The notes under the pieces are model-generated. The model did no database searches and was not told the origin of the DNA. It saw only the letters and a program-made list of their open reading frames with translations. The translations under genes and the position numbers were made by a program. Below, piece after piece: positions 25,327 through 32,892 of a stretch of DNA of 32,892 bases; within the stretch, counting starts at the first letter, position 1; every line of letters starts with the position of its first letter. Location of the stretch: contig CAYVUV010000186.1 of the NCBI GenBank assembly GCA_964455095.1, forward strand, positions 1 through 32,892, given 5' to 3'. Origin of the DNA: CAYVUV01 sp964455095 (GTDB lineage: Bacteria > Desulfobacterota > Binatia > HRBIN30 > CADEER01).

Positions 25327-26499
25327 ATGAGCCGTCTCAGGACACCACCCCTTCCGGCGGCCGAGCCGATCGGTCGCGCCAGCCTCGGCTCCGGTCTGCC
25401 GCTGCACGAGGCGCAGCGCCCGCGCCTGGATTCCATGTACATCATCCACGGCTTCGGCGCCGCCATAGGCCTGCACCTGGCGCTGCTGACCTTTTCTGTT
25501 CGGCATTCGTTTTCCGAGGCGTTCTACATCCTCGCCGCGTCGCTCGTGTACTCGACGCTGAGCCTGCTGTTGTGGCAGTCGGTGCTGCCGCGCTTCTCCT
25601 CCTTCCCGGTGTGGCGGCGCACGGTCTGCCAGTTGACGGTGACGCTGATCTGCTTTGCCATCCTCTCCGTGCTCGCCGTCGAGGTGCACGCCATGCTGCT
25701 CGGCGGCAACTCCATCTTGCATCCGTACGACGGCGAGGCGCGCACGTTTACGATCGCCGCCGAGACCATCCGCCGCGCACCGCTGATCTACGCGCTGATC
25801 CCGATCATCCCCACCACGCTGTTGTGCGTGGTCGGCTTCAATCAGCACTTCTGGCGCATTCACGTCCTGCGCGGCCGCCAACTGGCCCTGCAAGAGCTCG
25901 CCGTCTCGGCACAGCTGGCGGCGCTGCGCGCGCAGGTCAACCCGCACTTCCTGTTCAACAGCCTCAACTCGATCGCGCAGCTGATCACCGCCGACCCGGC
26001 CAAGGCCGAGGCCTGCGTCGAACGGCTCGGCGAGATCTATCGCTATCTCCTGCACCGCGCCCATGCCGACTTCGTGCCGCTGGCCGACGAGTTGCGCGTC
26101 GCCGAGGCGTATCTGGAGATCGAGCGGGCGCGTTTCGGCGACACCCTGACCGTCGAGGCGAAGATCGACGAGCGGGCGCGGGCGCTGCTGCTGCCCAGCC
26201 TGATTTTGCAGCCGTTGGTGGAGAACGCCGTCAAGCACGGCATCTCGCCGAAGCTCGGCGGCGGCTGCGTGACCATCGAGGCGTGCGTCACCGACGGCGA
26301 TCTGTGCCTGGCGGTGATGGATACCGGCGTCGGCGTGCGCAGTCAGAGCACGATCTTCGAGCGCGGCGTCGGCCTGCGCAATGTGCGCGACCGCCTGCTC
26401 CACCTGTACGGCAGCGACTATGCGCCGCAGGTGCTCAGCCACCCCGATATGGGCACGACCGTCACCCTGCGCATTCCCGTCGCGCTCGGCAGCGCGTGA
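25327..26499 (+). CDS. LytS/YehU-type sensor histidine kinase
   Basis: The 390-residue protein has about four membrane helices (residues 38-175). A His_kinase domain of the LytS family follows, with acceptor H207 in QVNPHFLFNSLNSI. A short ATPase domain ends it (PLVENAVKHGI, DTGVGV, GVGLRNVRDRL). Such kinases work with LytTR response regulators. It starts at the ATG at 25327 (a longer open frame begins upstream but has no domain). The next gene, a LytTR regulator, begins 4 bp after the stop, so the pair is an operon. Confidence 0.9.
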   Translation: MSRLRTPPLPAAEPIGRASLGSGLPLHEAQRPRLDSMYIIHGFGAAIGLHLALLTFSVRHSFSEAFYILAASLVYSTLSLLLWQSVLPRFSSFPVWRRTVCQLTVTLICFAILSVLAVEVHAMLLGGNSILHPYDGEARTFTIAAETIRRAPLIYALIPIIPTTLLCVVGFNQHFWRIHVLRGRQLALQELAVSAQLAALRAQVNPHFLFNSLNSIAQLITADPAKAEACVERLGEIYRYLLHRAHADFVPLADELRVAEAYLEIERARFGDTLTVEAKIDERARALLLPSLILQPLVENAVKHGISPKLGGGCVTIEACVTDGDLCLAVMDTGVGVRSQSTIFERGVGLRNVRDRLLHLYGSDYAPQVLSHPDMGTTVTLRIPVALGSA

Positions 26500-26503
26500 G
26501 GCG

Positions 26504-27256
26504 ATGATTCGCACCTTGATCGTCGACGACGAGAAGCTGGCGCGCGACCGCTTGCACGGCTTCCTGCGCACCATCGACGATGTCGACATCGTCGGCCAGG
26601 CGCGCAACGGCATCGAGGCGGCGGCGATGATCGACGAGAACAAGCCGGATCTGGTGCTGCTCGACGTGCAGATGCCCGGTCTCGACGGCTTCGGCGTGCT
26701 GAAGGCGGTGAACCACCAGCCGCAAGTCGTCTTCGCGACGGCCTTCGACGAGTACGCGATCAAAGCGTTCGAAGTGCAGGCGGCCGACTATCTGCTCAAG
26801 CCGATCTCGCGCGCGCGCCTGACCGAGGCCGTGCGCCGGGTGCGCGCGCGGATCGAGAATCGCACGCCGAAGCCGGACCTCGGCGAGCTGGTGCGCGCGC
26901 TCGAAGCGCGCGAGCGGCGCTACGCGGCGCAGCTGCCGGTGCACAAGGGAAGGCAGATTCTGGTTCTGGCGACCGACGACGTGTTCTGGTTCGAGGTCGA
27001 GTACCGCCTCGTCTACGCCCACACCGCCACCGAGCGGTACATGACCAGCTTCACCCTCAAAGACCTCGAAGAGCGCCTCGACGAGGAGGTGTTCTTCCGC
27101 GCCCACAAATCGCGTCTGGTCAACCTCAATCACGTCAAGGCGATCGTGCCGTGGTTCGGCGGGCGGTTCAAACTGGTGATGCGCAACGCCACCAACTCGG
27201 AGGTCGAGTTGAGTCGCGCGCAAGCGCGCATTTTGCGCCGGCGCATGCGGTGGTGA
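26504..27256 (+). CDS. LytTR-family response regulator
   Basis: The 250-residue protein has a receiver domain (acidic pair DD 8-9, phospho-acceptor D54 in LLDVQMPG, K99 in YLLKP) and a C-terminal LytTR DNA-binding domain from about residue 143. The latter contains the ERYMTSFTLKDLEERL and FFRAHKSRLVNLNHV segments. It would be phosphorylated by the kinase 4 bp upstream. LytTR regulators often control cell-envelope, adhesion or secreted-protein genes. The Thr-Pro dockerin gene begins 68 bp further, so it is a natural candidate target, though no repeat LytTR site could be picked out by eye. Confidence 0.92.
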   Translation: MIRTLIVDDEKLARDRLHGFLRTIDDVDIVGQARNGIEAAAMIDENKPDLVLLDVQMPGLDGFGVLKAVNHQPQVVFATAFDEYAIKAFEVQAADYLLKPISRARLTEAVRRVRARIENRTPKPDLGELVRALEARERRYAAQLPVHKGRQILVLATDDVFWFEVEYRLVYAHTATERYMTSFTLKDLEERLDEEVFFRAHKSRLVNLNHVKAIVPWFGGRFKLVMRNATNSEVELSRAQARILRRRMRW

Positions 27257-27324
27257 GGGGCCGCAACACGTTGACCCTGTTCGGCAAAGCACATAGGGTC
27301 CGGCGTTCGACGGAGTTGCTGACG

Positions 27325-29367
27325 ATGGAGCGCGGGCGCGAAAGCAAGGGGCGCGGGGTGCGGGGCGGATGGTGGCGGCCCGCGCGCGCCGTCGGAGTGC
27401 TGGTGGCGCTGGCCGCGTTGCTCACCGCGCCGCCGCGCGCCGCGGCCGGACCGGTGCCCGGCGACGTCAATTGCGACAGCCGCGTCGACGACAGCGACCT
27501 GTACGCGCTGTTCGCCGTGCTGTTCGAATCGCAGGCGGACTGCGGCGGCGCCGACGTCAACGGCGACCAGCTCGTCAGCGCCGCCGACATCGTCGGCCTG
27601 CGCCTGCTGCTGCCGCTGCCGACGGTCACGCCGACGCCGGAGGACACGCTCACGCCGACGCCCGAGCCGAGCCCGACCGATACGCCGCAGGCGACGGACA
27701 CGCCCGAGGCGACGCCGACGCGGACCGCGACGCGGCCGACCGCGACGCCGACGCGCACCGTCACGGGTCCGCAGCCCGCGACCGCGACGGCGACACGCAG
27801 CGCGACGATCACGCTCACGCCCCCACCGTCGGCGACCCCGTCTCCGACGGTGACGGGCGAGCTGCCGACCGCGACGATCACGCTGACGCCCGAGCCGACC
27901 GAGACGCTGCGCGAAACCCGCATTCCGACCCGCACCGGGACGGCGACGCGCACGCAGACCTTTACACTCACCCCGACGCGCAGCCGCACCGTGACGCCGA
28001 CCCGTTCGACGACGGTGACGCGCACGCCGTCGCGCACCAAGACCATTACCGTGACGGCGACCGTGACGATCACGCCGACGATCACGCGCACGCCGCCCAA
28101 CACGCTGACGCCGACGATCGGCAATACGCCGACTATCACGCGCACGCCGTCGATCACGCGCACGCAGACGATCACCCGCACGCCGACGCTGACGGAGACG
28201 CCGACGGCGACCCACTCGCCCGGCGAGGATACGCCGACGCGCACAGCGACGCGGACGGTGACGGAGGCCGGAGGGTCGCCGACGATCACGCGCACGCCGA
28301 CGCGCACCACGACGAGCACGGGCCCGTCGCCGACGATTACGCGCACGCCGACCGTCACCCGCACGGGGACGCGCACCATCTCGCCGACGCCGACCGATAC
28401 CCCGCCGGTCACTCAGACGCGCACGCGCACCCTGTCGCCGACGATCCCGCCGCCCATCACCCGCACGCCGACGAACACCGTGGTGATGTCACCGAGCCGC
28501 ACGCCGTCGGTGACGCTGACGCCGAGCCGCACGAAGACGGCGACGTCGACGCGCACCGAAACCGCGACGCTGGTGCCGACGGCGACGCTCACAATTACGC
28601 GCACGCGCACCGTCACGCGCACGCCGTCGGTGACGCGCACCATGACGGCGACGCGCACCGTGACGGCGACGCGCACGGTGACGTTCACGCGCACCGCGAC
28701 GCGCACGCCGACGCAAACATTGACGCGCACGCCGAGCCGCACGCGCACCCCGACCGTGCCCCGCCCGTTCGGCGGCGAGGTGACGTTCTTCGGCGTCGCC
28801 TCCGCTGACAATCACATCAAGATGCCTGACGACGTCACCAACGACGGCGTGCCGGTTTACGAACGGCCCGTTTCGCACGGCTTCGTTCTCGTTCTCGAAG
28901 GACGGCGCGGCACGGCCAACCGGATCCTCAGTAATTGCGGCGTCCAGTCCAGCGAGACGGGGCAGGTCGTTGAGGGGTGTGACTTTGCGGCCGTACAGGT
29001 CATCGCCAACCGGCCGCTCGGCAACGGCAGCACGGCCGTGTGCGACCGATCGGCCCCCAACCTGGGCGGCGTACCGGCCACCGGCAGCTTCGGCTCGTCG
29101 CAGATGATTCTCGACGCGCTATTCGACTTTGCGTGCCGCTTCGACGAGAACTCGTTAGGCTTCGGCTCTCGGAGCGATGCGTGCACGTTCAACGCGCTCA
29201 ACAATTTCGCCTTCGCCGACCCGCGCAGCGAGCGGCAGTTTTGCACCACGCCGGCGCTCGGGGTCGAGATGGAGTTTCCTTCCGGCGATACGCGCCTGAC
29301 GGCGCGCGTCGCCGACCTCGATGGCAACGTCGGCCCCGCCGTCAGCATAGTGATCCGCGTGCCCTAA
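27325..29367 (+). CDS. Secreted dockerin protein with long Thr-Pro repeat region
   Basis: The 680-residue protein has a signal peptide (residues 1-41, cleavage after PRAAA). A type I dockerin-like pair of calcium loops follows (GDVNCDSRVDDSDLY, 46-60, and ADVNGDQLVSAADI, 76-89). A Thr/Pro/Arg-rich region of about 380 residues comes next (100-481; units such as TITRTPT and TRTPSVT). A C-terminal globular domain (482-680) carries four or more Cys and ends DGNVGPAVSIVIRVP. The Thr region is probably an extended, O-glycosylated stalk. No cohesin is seen here, so the dockerin may bind a partner elsewhere or act within the protein. The DNA of the Thr region is open in most frames on both strands; this frame is the only one with signal, dockerin and C-domain. 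I used the ATG at 27325. Confidence 0.85.
   Translation: MERGRESKGRGVRGGWWRPARAVGVLVALAALLTAPPRAAAGPVPGDVNCDSRVDDSDLYALFAVLFESQADCGGADVNGDQLVSAADIVGLRLLLPLPTVTPTPEDTLTPTPEPSPTDTPQATDTPEATPTRTATRPTATPTRTVTGPQPATATATRSATITLTPPPSATPSPTVTGELPTATITLTPEPTETLRETRIPTRTGTATRTQTFTLTPTRSRTVTPTRSTTVTRTPSRTKTITVTATVTITPTITRTPPNTLTPTIGNTPTITRTPSITRTQTITRTPTLTETPTATHSPGEDTPTRTATRTVTEAGGSPTITRTPTRTTTSTGPSPTITRTPTVTRTGTRTISPTPTDTPPVTQTRTRTLSPTIPPPITRTPTNTVVMSPSRTPSVTLTPSRTKTATSTRTETATLVPTATLTITRTRTVTRTPSVTRTMTATRTVTATRTVTFTRTATRTPTQTLTRTPSRTRTPTVPRPFGGEVTFFGVASADNHIKMPDDVTNDGVPVYERPVSHGFVLVLEGRRGTANRILSNCGVQSSETGQVVEGCDFAAVQVIANRPLGNGSTAVCDRSAPNLGGVPATGSFGSSQMILDALFDFACRFDENSLGFGSRSDACTFNALNNFAFADPRSERQFCTTPALGVEMEFPSGDTRLTARVADLDGNVGPAVSIVIRVP
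27620..28760 (+). repeat. Low-complexity tandem DNA coding for Thr-Pro units
   Basis: The DNA consists of degenerate ACGCGCACGCCGACG and ACGATCACGCGCACG-type triplet-phased units. All carry ACG/ACC (Thr) codons in the coding frame. The bias gives false open frames in other phases, for example Val/Arg-rich on the minus strand (28412-27168) and Asp/Ala/His-rich on the plus strand. Confidence 0.75.
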
Positions 29368-29430
29368 CCGTGGGTTGAGTCAGGGACCGGGTATTCCAGT
29401 TCGTCACAGGTTTACGTGAAGGGCGCTCGA

Positions 29431-29895
29431 TGCGTACCTTGACGCTCGGACTCGCAGTGGGAGCATGATCCTGGCTGCAGTGCTTTGGCTAAACAGCTGC
29501 AGCCGATGATTCGGGAGTTCGGCGCGGCGGTCCCGGCCCCGTGCCGCGTGCAGAGCAGCGCATTCGGTTGACCTCGTCGCATACGGTGTAGAATCGCCCA
29601 GACAGCCCGAGCGTCGTATCGTTCGAGGCGACCGACTTCGCCAAGGGCGGGCCGACAAGACGCCAAATCGCGCGGCGAGCGCGCACCAAGAAGCCGAACG
29701 GCCAGTACCGCGTGGTGGCGACTGACCTTTGCACGACCTCGGAGCCGAGGGAGAAACCACTCAGGAACTCGCCGCCGATATCCTGCGCACGATCCGAGCC
29801 CTCGATCTCGATCTGATCGAGTTCGTCGAAGTCACCGCCGCCCGCGCGAGCGCAAGTCGCCGTCCGAGCAGGGGTCGAACACGCGCCCGCGGTAA
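29431..29895 (+). pseudogene. Decayed copy of the small exported protein gene (intact copy at 32353)
   Basis: It begins with the same MRTLTLGLAVG as the intact gene, then loses frame and meets TGA at 29467. Homology resumes in other frames through MIREF, SFEATDFAKG and a late segment (TQELAADILRTIRALDLDLIEFVEVTA) that matches residues near the end of the intact protein. At least two frameshifts and internal small deletions separate these blocks. The 60 bp before the start (from TTGAGTCAGGGA) also match those before the intact gene. It follows the dockerin gene by 63 bp, where a functional partner gene would be expected. Confidence 0.85.
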
Positions 29896-30877
29896 GCGGG
29901 TTCGGTTCACGAAAGCGCGCCAGCCACGGCGGTGCCTGGAGTGCAATGGTAGCGGTGTCTCGTTTATGAAAATGGGCACCGGCCTATGTCGGCTCTTAGG
30001 GAGTCGCGTAAGCCAGCAATGCTTGCGAGGGGACAAGAGATCTGCATGGCATCGGCGACGCCCCGATAGACGGAGGGCACCCTGCCGTATTTCGACCGTG
30101 CGTGTTGTTGAGGGAGCCACGTGACCTCGTGAGGGTAAGACCACGTGCGCTGTTTTAGGGCGTACTCATCTTCTGGTCGGAGTCTGCTGCTGTAGGCTCT
30201 TGCTGACTCCCCATTCGAAGACAGAGCGTTCGCAGTATTGCGCTCGGCGAGAAGTGCTGTGTGACAAGGTTGCTGTGTTGCACTCCTCGACACGCGGCAT
30301 GGGCGAACGCACGTGAGCACCACATTCGCGTGCCTTTAGGACGATCCAAAGATCGTGTCAGTGCTGAACGCTGTGCGGCCAGCGGCATCGCGTACACCGC
30401 ACATGATACAGCGAAAACATAGTACATATGCTGCAGCAAGTGTGAATAATAATGCTCATTTCAACATCAATGACAATTATTCTTGACACTTCAGCGCACC
30501 CCCTGATAGCGGCTTGTTCCTCAGTCACCACTGTCGTGTGAGTTTCACCCGAACGCTGTCCTTGCTGACGGAGCCCTACGTGTTTTGGGATGCTACGCGT
30601 CGAGACGGACGGATCCGGCTGCCGTCGGAGCCGCACCTCGCCTCAACGGAGAAGCAACGGGGCGCGATGATGCTGCCCGTCCGATGCTCCCTCAAGTCCC
30701 GCGCAGCGTCAGGTGTGACGATAGAGAGGGGCCGTGGGCACGTGTGCGGGTTCGTCGCAAACTCGAAGGGCGACTCGCTTCGTTGGCGCCGGCACGCGCG
30801 AGGTCTCCCGGCAGCCCATGCGCTACTGCAGGGCATAATTCCGTACCGCCACCAACGCACACGAAGAGGAGATCGTA
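29896..30877. other. About 980 bp without a recognisable gene
   Basis: I see no credible coding region. Base composition drops, with AT-rich patches at 30400-30490. An AT-rich dyad lies at 30444-30482 (GAATAAT..CATT and its complement AATG..ATTATTC), followed directly by TTGACA. The -10 expected at 30506 is poor. Near the right end a CATAAT hexamer (30834-30839) might serve the gene at 30878. The stretch may be decayed mobile or phage DNA. Confidence 0.4.
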
Positions 30878-31828
30878 ATGAAACATTTTATGTGTAGTGG
30901 ATCATTGATAGTGTTCAGCGCGCTTGTGGCATCGGTATCCGATGCGCGGGCGCAGACCTTTCCGAGCACCGCGGGTGCGGGAACCTGTCGTGTTGTGTTT
31001 GCCGCAACGACTGCGACATTTCTGGATTGCAACGTCTTCGTCCAAAACGGTGCGGGGAGCACGGCATCAACAAACGGGAAGGGAAACCTGATCATCGGTT
31101 ACAACGAGGACACCGCACCCCCAAACACACGCAGTGGCTCCCACAATCTGGTTGTTGGTCCTGAACACACGTACAGCAACTATGGTGGCTTCGTCGCTGG
31201 TCTTGCGAACTCGGTCACCGGAGCGTATGCGTCGGTTAGCGGCGGCACAGTCGGCATCGCAAGTGGAGCATCGTCCACGGTTGCCGGCGGCTGGCTCAAC
31301 ACCGCAAGTGCGGCATCGTCATCGGTCAGCGGCGGCGTGCTCAATATAGCCAGTGGGGCCGGAGGCTCGGTGTCTGGTGGGTCGTTGAACGAGGCGAGTG
31401 GTCCCTACGCGGCCGTGATCGGCGGCGCTTACAATGTGGCGTCGGGGGACTGGAGTTCAGTGAGCGGGGGTCACATCAACTATGCGACTGCGGACTATGC
31501 GTCTGTGAGCGGCGGGAAGGAGAACTTTGCTCAATCGGAAGCCGCTTCCGTGTTGGGAGGCCGTCTTAACGAGGCGAATGGGCTCGAGTCGTCAGTTTGC
31601 GGCGGCTTCCAGAACCAGGCTGGAGGCGAACAAAGTGCCATCCTTGCAGGCTCAGACAATGTGACCATTGGACTGCATGCGGCGATCGCTGGCGGCCAAA
31701 CTGGATCGGCTGTCGCGGGTGACTCCGTGATCGTCGGTGGGAGGAACGGGACCGCGGGCGGAGACTATTCCGTGGTGGTGGGCGACAACATGACGACAAC
31801 AACCATAGCCGACGAAATCAAACCGTAG
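30878..31828 (+). CDS. Secreted adhesin-like protein with fourteen 15-residue repeats
   Basis: The 316-residue product has a signal peptide (residues 1-26, cleavage near DARAQ) and a 75-residue N-terminal section with a Cys pair. Fourteen consecutive 15-residue repeats then run from residue 101 to 310 without gaps; a typical unit is DYASVSGGKENFAQS. The SVSGG-x-x-N-x-A-S-G pattern is that of the left-handed parallel beta-roll in YadA-type trimeric autotransporter heads. No C-terminal membrane anchor or stalk is present, so it is not a complete autotransporter. It may be released or held by another protein. A strong ribosome site (AGAGGAG) precedes the ATG at 30878. Codon use is less GC-biased than in neighbours, suggesting transfer. 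A 17-bp hairpin follows. Confidence 0.8.
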   Translation: MKHFMCSGSLIVFSALVASVSDARAQTFPSTAGAGTCRVVFAATTATFLDCNVFVQNGAGSTASTNGKGNLIIGYNEDTAPPNTRSGSHNLVVGPEHTYSNYGGFVAGLANSVTGAYASVSGGTVGIASGASSTVAGGWLNTASAASSSVSGGVLNIASGAGGSVSGGSLNEASGPYAAVIGGAYNVASGDWSSVSGGHINYATADYASVSGGKENFAQSEAASVLGGRLNEANGLESSVCGGFQNQAGGEQSAILAGSDNVTIGLHAAIAGGQTGSAVAGDSVIVGGRNGTAGGDYSVVVGDNMTTTTIADEIKP

Positions 31829-31839
31829 CAGTAGTGCGA

Positions 31840-31896
31840 TGGTTGGCTGCGGCACCTTCGAGTATTCTCAAGTATTCGGGTGCCGCAGCTCAACCA
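31840..31896 (+). terminator. Hairpin after the adhesin-like gene
   Basis: The arms TGGTTGGCTGCGGCACC (31840-31856) and its complement (31879-31896, with one bulged base) are separated by 22 bp. It starts 11 bp after the stop. There is no T-run; it is a probable terminator or a transcript-stabilising stem. Confidence 0.5.
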
Positions 31897-32194
31897 AGCG
31901 GGCGATCGACATGACTTGCCCTCGTGGGGCCGCTGATGGCAATCTCTGAGATTCTGCATGTCTTCATTTCGGTGAATGGAAGCCGAGTGCCAGAGAATGA
32001 GGTCCTGGCGACACTGGCCTTCCTGCCGAAACGACTTCGTGATGATGGCAGCGCTGCTTCTACGACCGCCGGCGCCGATTGGTGCGGGATCTGTCGAGCG
32101 GCGACACGCGCCTCTACCCGCGGGTGGAAGTGCGCCGGGTGGCGTGTCGGAGACGCCTCGATACGGGGCGCAAGCGCGAGTACGCTCGGCGAGC
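31897..32194. other. Decayed sequence without a recognisable gene
   Basis: This interval holds only short open frames with no domain. A motif GGCGACACGCGCCT (near 32100) resembles the end region of the dockerin gene (GGCGATACGCGCCT near 29285), hinting that decay of a second copy begins about here. Confidence 0.35.
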
Positions 32195-32280
32195 GGCCAG
32201 GACCGACGGTTCATCAATGGACAGAAATACACCCTGACAGCAATGTCGGCCCCGTCGTGAGCATCGTGATCCGTGTGCCC
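32195..32280 (+). pseudogene. Remnant of the C-terminal end of a second dockerin-type protein gene
   Basis: From 32236 the sequence reads DSNVGPVVSIVIRVP, matching the last residues of the protein ending at 29367 (DGNVGPAVSIVIRVP). Just upstream, in another frame, it reads RRFINGQKYTLTA, a plausible preceding beta strand, so a small deletion has broken the frame. The stop codon has changed (TAA to TGG), and the frame now runs on into the next gene. The following 60 bp match those after the intact gene. Confidence 0.7.
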
Positions 32281-32352
32281 TGGCCGCGCATTGAGTCAGG
32301 GACGGCGAACGGGTATTCCAGTTCGCGACAGGTTCAGATGAAGGGAGACTCA

Positions 32353-32841
32353 ATGCGTACCTTGACGCTCGGACTGGCAGTGGGCGGCATGCTGTTGGCC
32401 GCGGTGGCGCTGGCCAAACAGCCGCCGCCGATGATTCGCGAGCTCGGCCCCGTCGAGCCGACGCCGGCGCCGTCGCCGCAGACGGAGCAGCGCATTCGGC
32501 TGATCTCCTCGCTGACGGTGCAGAACCGCCCCGACGGGCCGAGCGTGATCTCCTTCGAGGCCACCGACTTCGGCAAGGGCCGGGCCGACAAACCCAAAGG
32601 GAGCGAGCCGGCGAGCAGCAGCAAGGCGAGCAAGCCGGACAAGGACAAGTACCGCGTGCTGGCGACCGATCTCTATACGATCGTCGAGCCGAAGAATAAG
32701 CGCGCCCAGGAGCTGGCTGATGCCATCGTCCGCCAGCTCCGCGCCCTCGAGCTCGACATGCTCGAATACGTCGAGGTCACCGGTCCCCCGCGCGAGCGCC
32801 AACCCCTGAGCGAACAGGGCCCGAGCGCGCGGCCGCAATAG
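32353..32841 (+). CDS. Small exported protein of unknown function (intact copy)
   Basis: The 162-residue product has a signal peptide (MRTLTLGLAVGGMLLAAVA, cleavage near ALA-K). A Pro-rich segment follows, then a beta-rich part (RLISSLTVQNRPDGPSVISF), a charged Lys/Ser stretch (about residues 82-96) and a C-terminal helix region (NKRAQELADAIVRQLRALEL). No known domain is seen. A decayed copy lies at 29431-29895 directly behind the dockerin gene. Here it follows a remnant of such a gene, so the two genes formed a cassette. The AAGGGAG ribosome site fits the ATG at 32353; an in-frame ATG at 32338 is less likely. Confidence 0.8.
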   Translation: MRTLTLGLAVGGMLLAAVALAKQPPPMIRELGPVEPTPAPSPQTEQRIRLISSLTVQNRPDGPSVISFEATDFGKGRADKPKGSEPASSSKASKPDKDKYRVLATDLYTIVEPKNKRAQELADAIVRQLRALELDMLEYVEVTGPPRERQPLSEQGPSARPQ

Positions 32842-32892
32842 TCCGGTCCCTTTCCCCGTAGCGGGCCTTCTTCGCGGCTTCGCGCCGTCGCG

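Noticed and set aside
27168..28412. Long minus-strand open frame, Val/Arg/Gly-rich
   Set aside because: It is the reverse reading of the Thr-Pro repeat DNA. It has no domain, and the plus-strand frame carries signal peptide, dockerin and C-terminal domain.
27620..28760. CRISPR-like array
   Set aside because: The repeats are short, degenerate and triplet-phased for Thr codons, with no unique spacers.
30155..30439. 94-codon minus-strand frame beginning MLQHMYYVFAVSCAVYAMPLAAQR
   Set aside because: It resembles a signal peptide at its start but has no ribosome site, and the rest is unstructured; probably chance in decayed DNA.
30483..30511. Promoter from TTGACA at 30483
   Set aside because: The hexamer at the right distance (ATAGCG) is a poor -10, and the nearest gene starts about 370 bp away.
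31178..31807. 45-bp periodic DNA as a CRISPR or iteron array
   Set aside because: Periodicity is at protein level (15-residue beta-roll units) within an open frame with a signal peptide.

Overview
The window is high-GC bacterial chromosome from a free-living diderm. The gene mix is a lipoprotein hydrolase with a Thr/Pro linker, a long Thr-Pro dockerin protein, YadA-head-like surface repeats, an F420/LLM oxidoreductase, a HemQ-type chlorite dismutase and a CblC homologue. It resembles environmental MAGs of the former 'deltaproteobacteria' (Binatota or Myxococcota-like). That placement is inference from gene content; there is no rRNA or tRNA here to prove it.

Layout. (1) 1-142: end of an ABC-2 type permease. 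(2) 163-3348: a 3.2-kb insertion element with 22-bp terminal inverted repeats and a 5-bp target duplication. It carries a DDE transposase with an N-terminal SWIM zinc finger and three oppositely oriented passenger genes: a ribbon-helix-helix (RHH) protein, a coiled-coil/zinc-knuckle protein and a 2-TM coiled-coil protein. The RHH and transposase genes diverge from a strikingly symmetric 75-bp control region that predicts leaderless transcripts for both. (3) 3359-12016: housekeeping and accessory genes: an SDR epimerase, an HTTM membrane pair, a HAD phosphatase plus exported protein, a PhzF-like enzyme, a PAS histidine kinase and YaeQ. (4) 12031-12368: MITE-like palindromic repeats. (5) 12398-16583 (minus): a glycerol operon, glpK, a GlpA-like protein with a BFD 2Fe-2S domain, and a GlpB-like flavoprotein. 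It diverges from a CblC-like B12-processing gene. (6) 17423-23794: a methyltransferase, a small membrane protein, the EfpL-like/ParC/LLM-oxidoreductase cluster, a snap-back repeat and HemQ. (7) 23820-27256: a lipoprotein alpha/beta hydrolase and a LytS/LytR-type two-component pair. (8) 27325-32841: a surface-protein region. It holds the Thr-Pro dockerin protein, a decayed copy of a small exported protein gene, a stretch of different base composition with a 15-residue-repeat adhesin-like protein, a remnant of a second dockerin-protein tail, and the intact copy of the small exported gene.

The two least ordinary parts are the SWIM-transposase element with its mirror-symmetric promoter/operator region, and the duplicated surface-protein cassette at the right end. 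In the cassette, copy 1 keeps the large gene and has lost the small one, while copy 2 keeps the small gene and has lost the large one.
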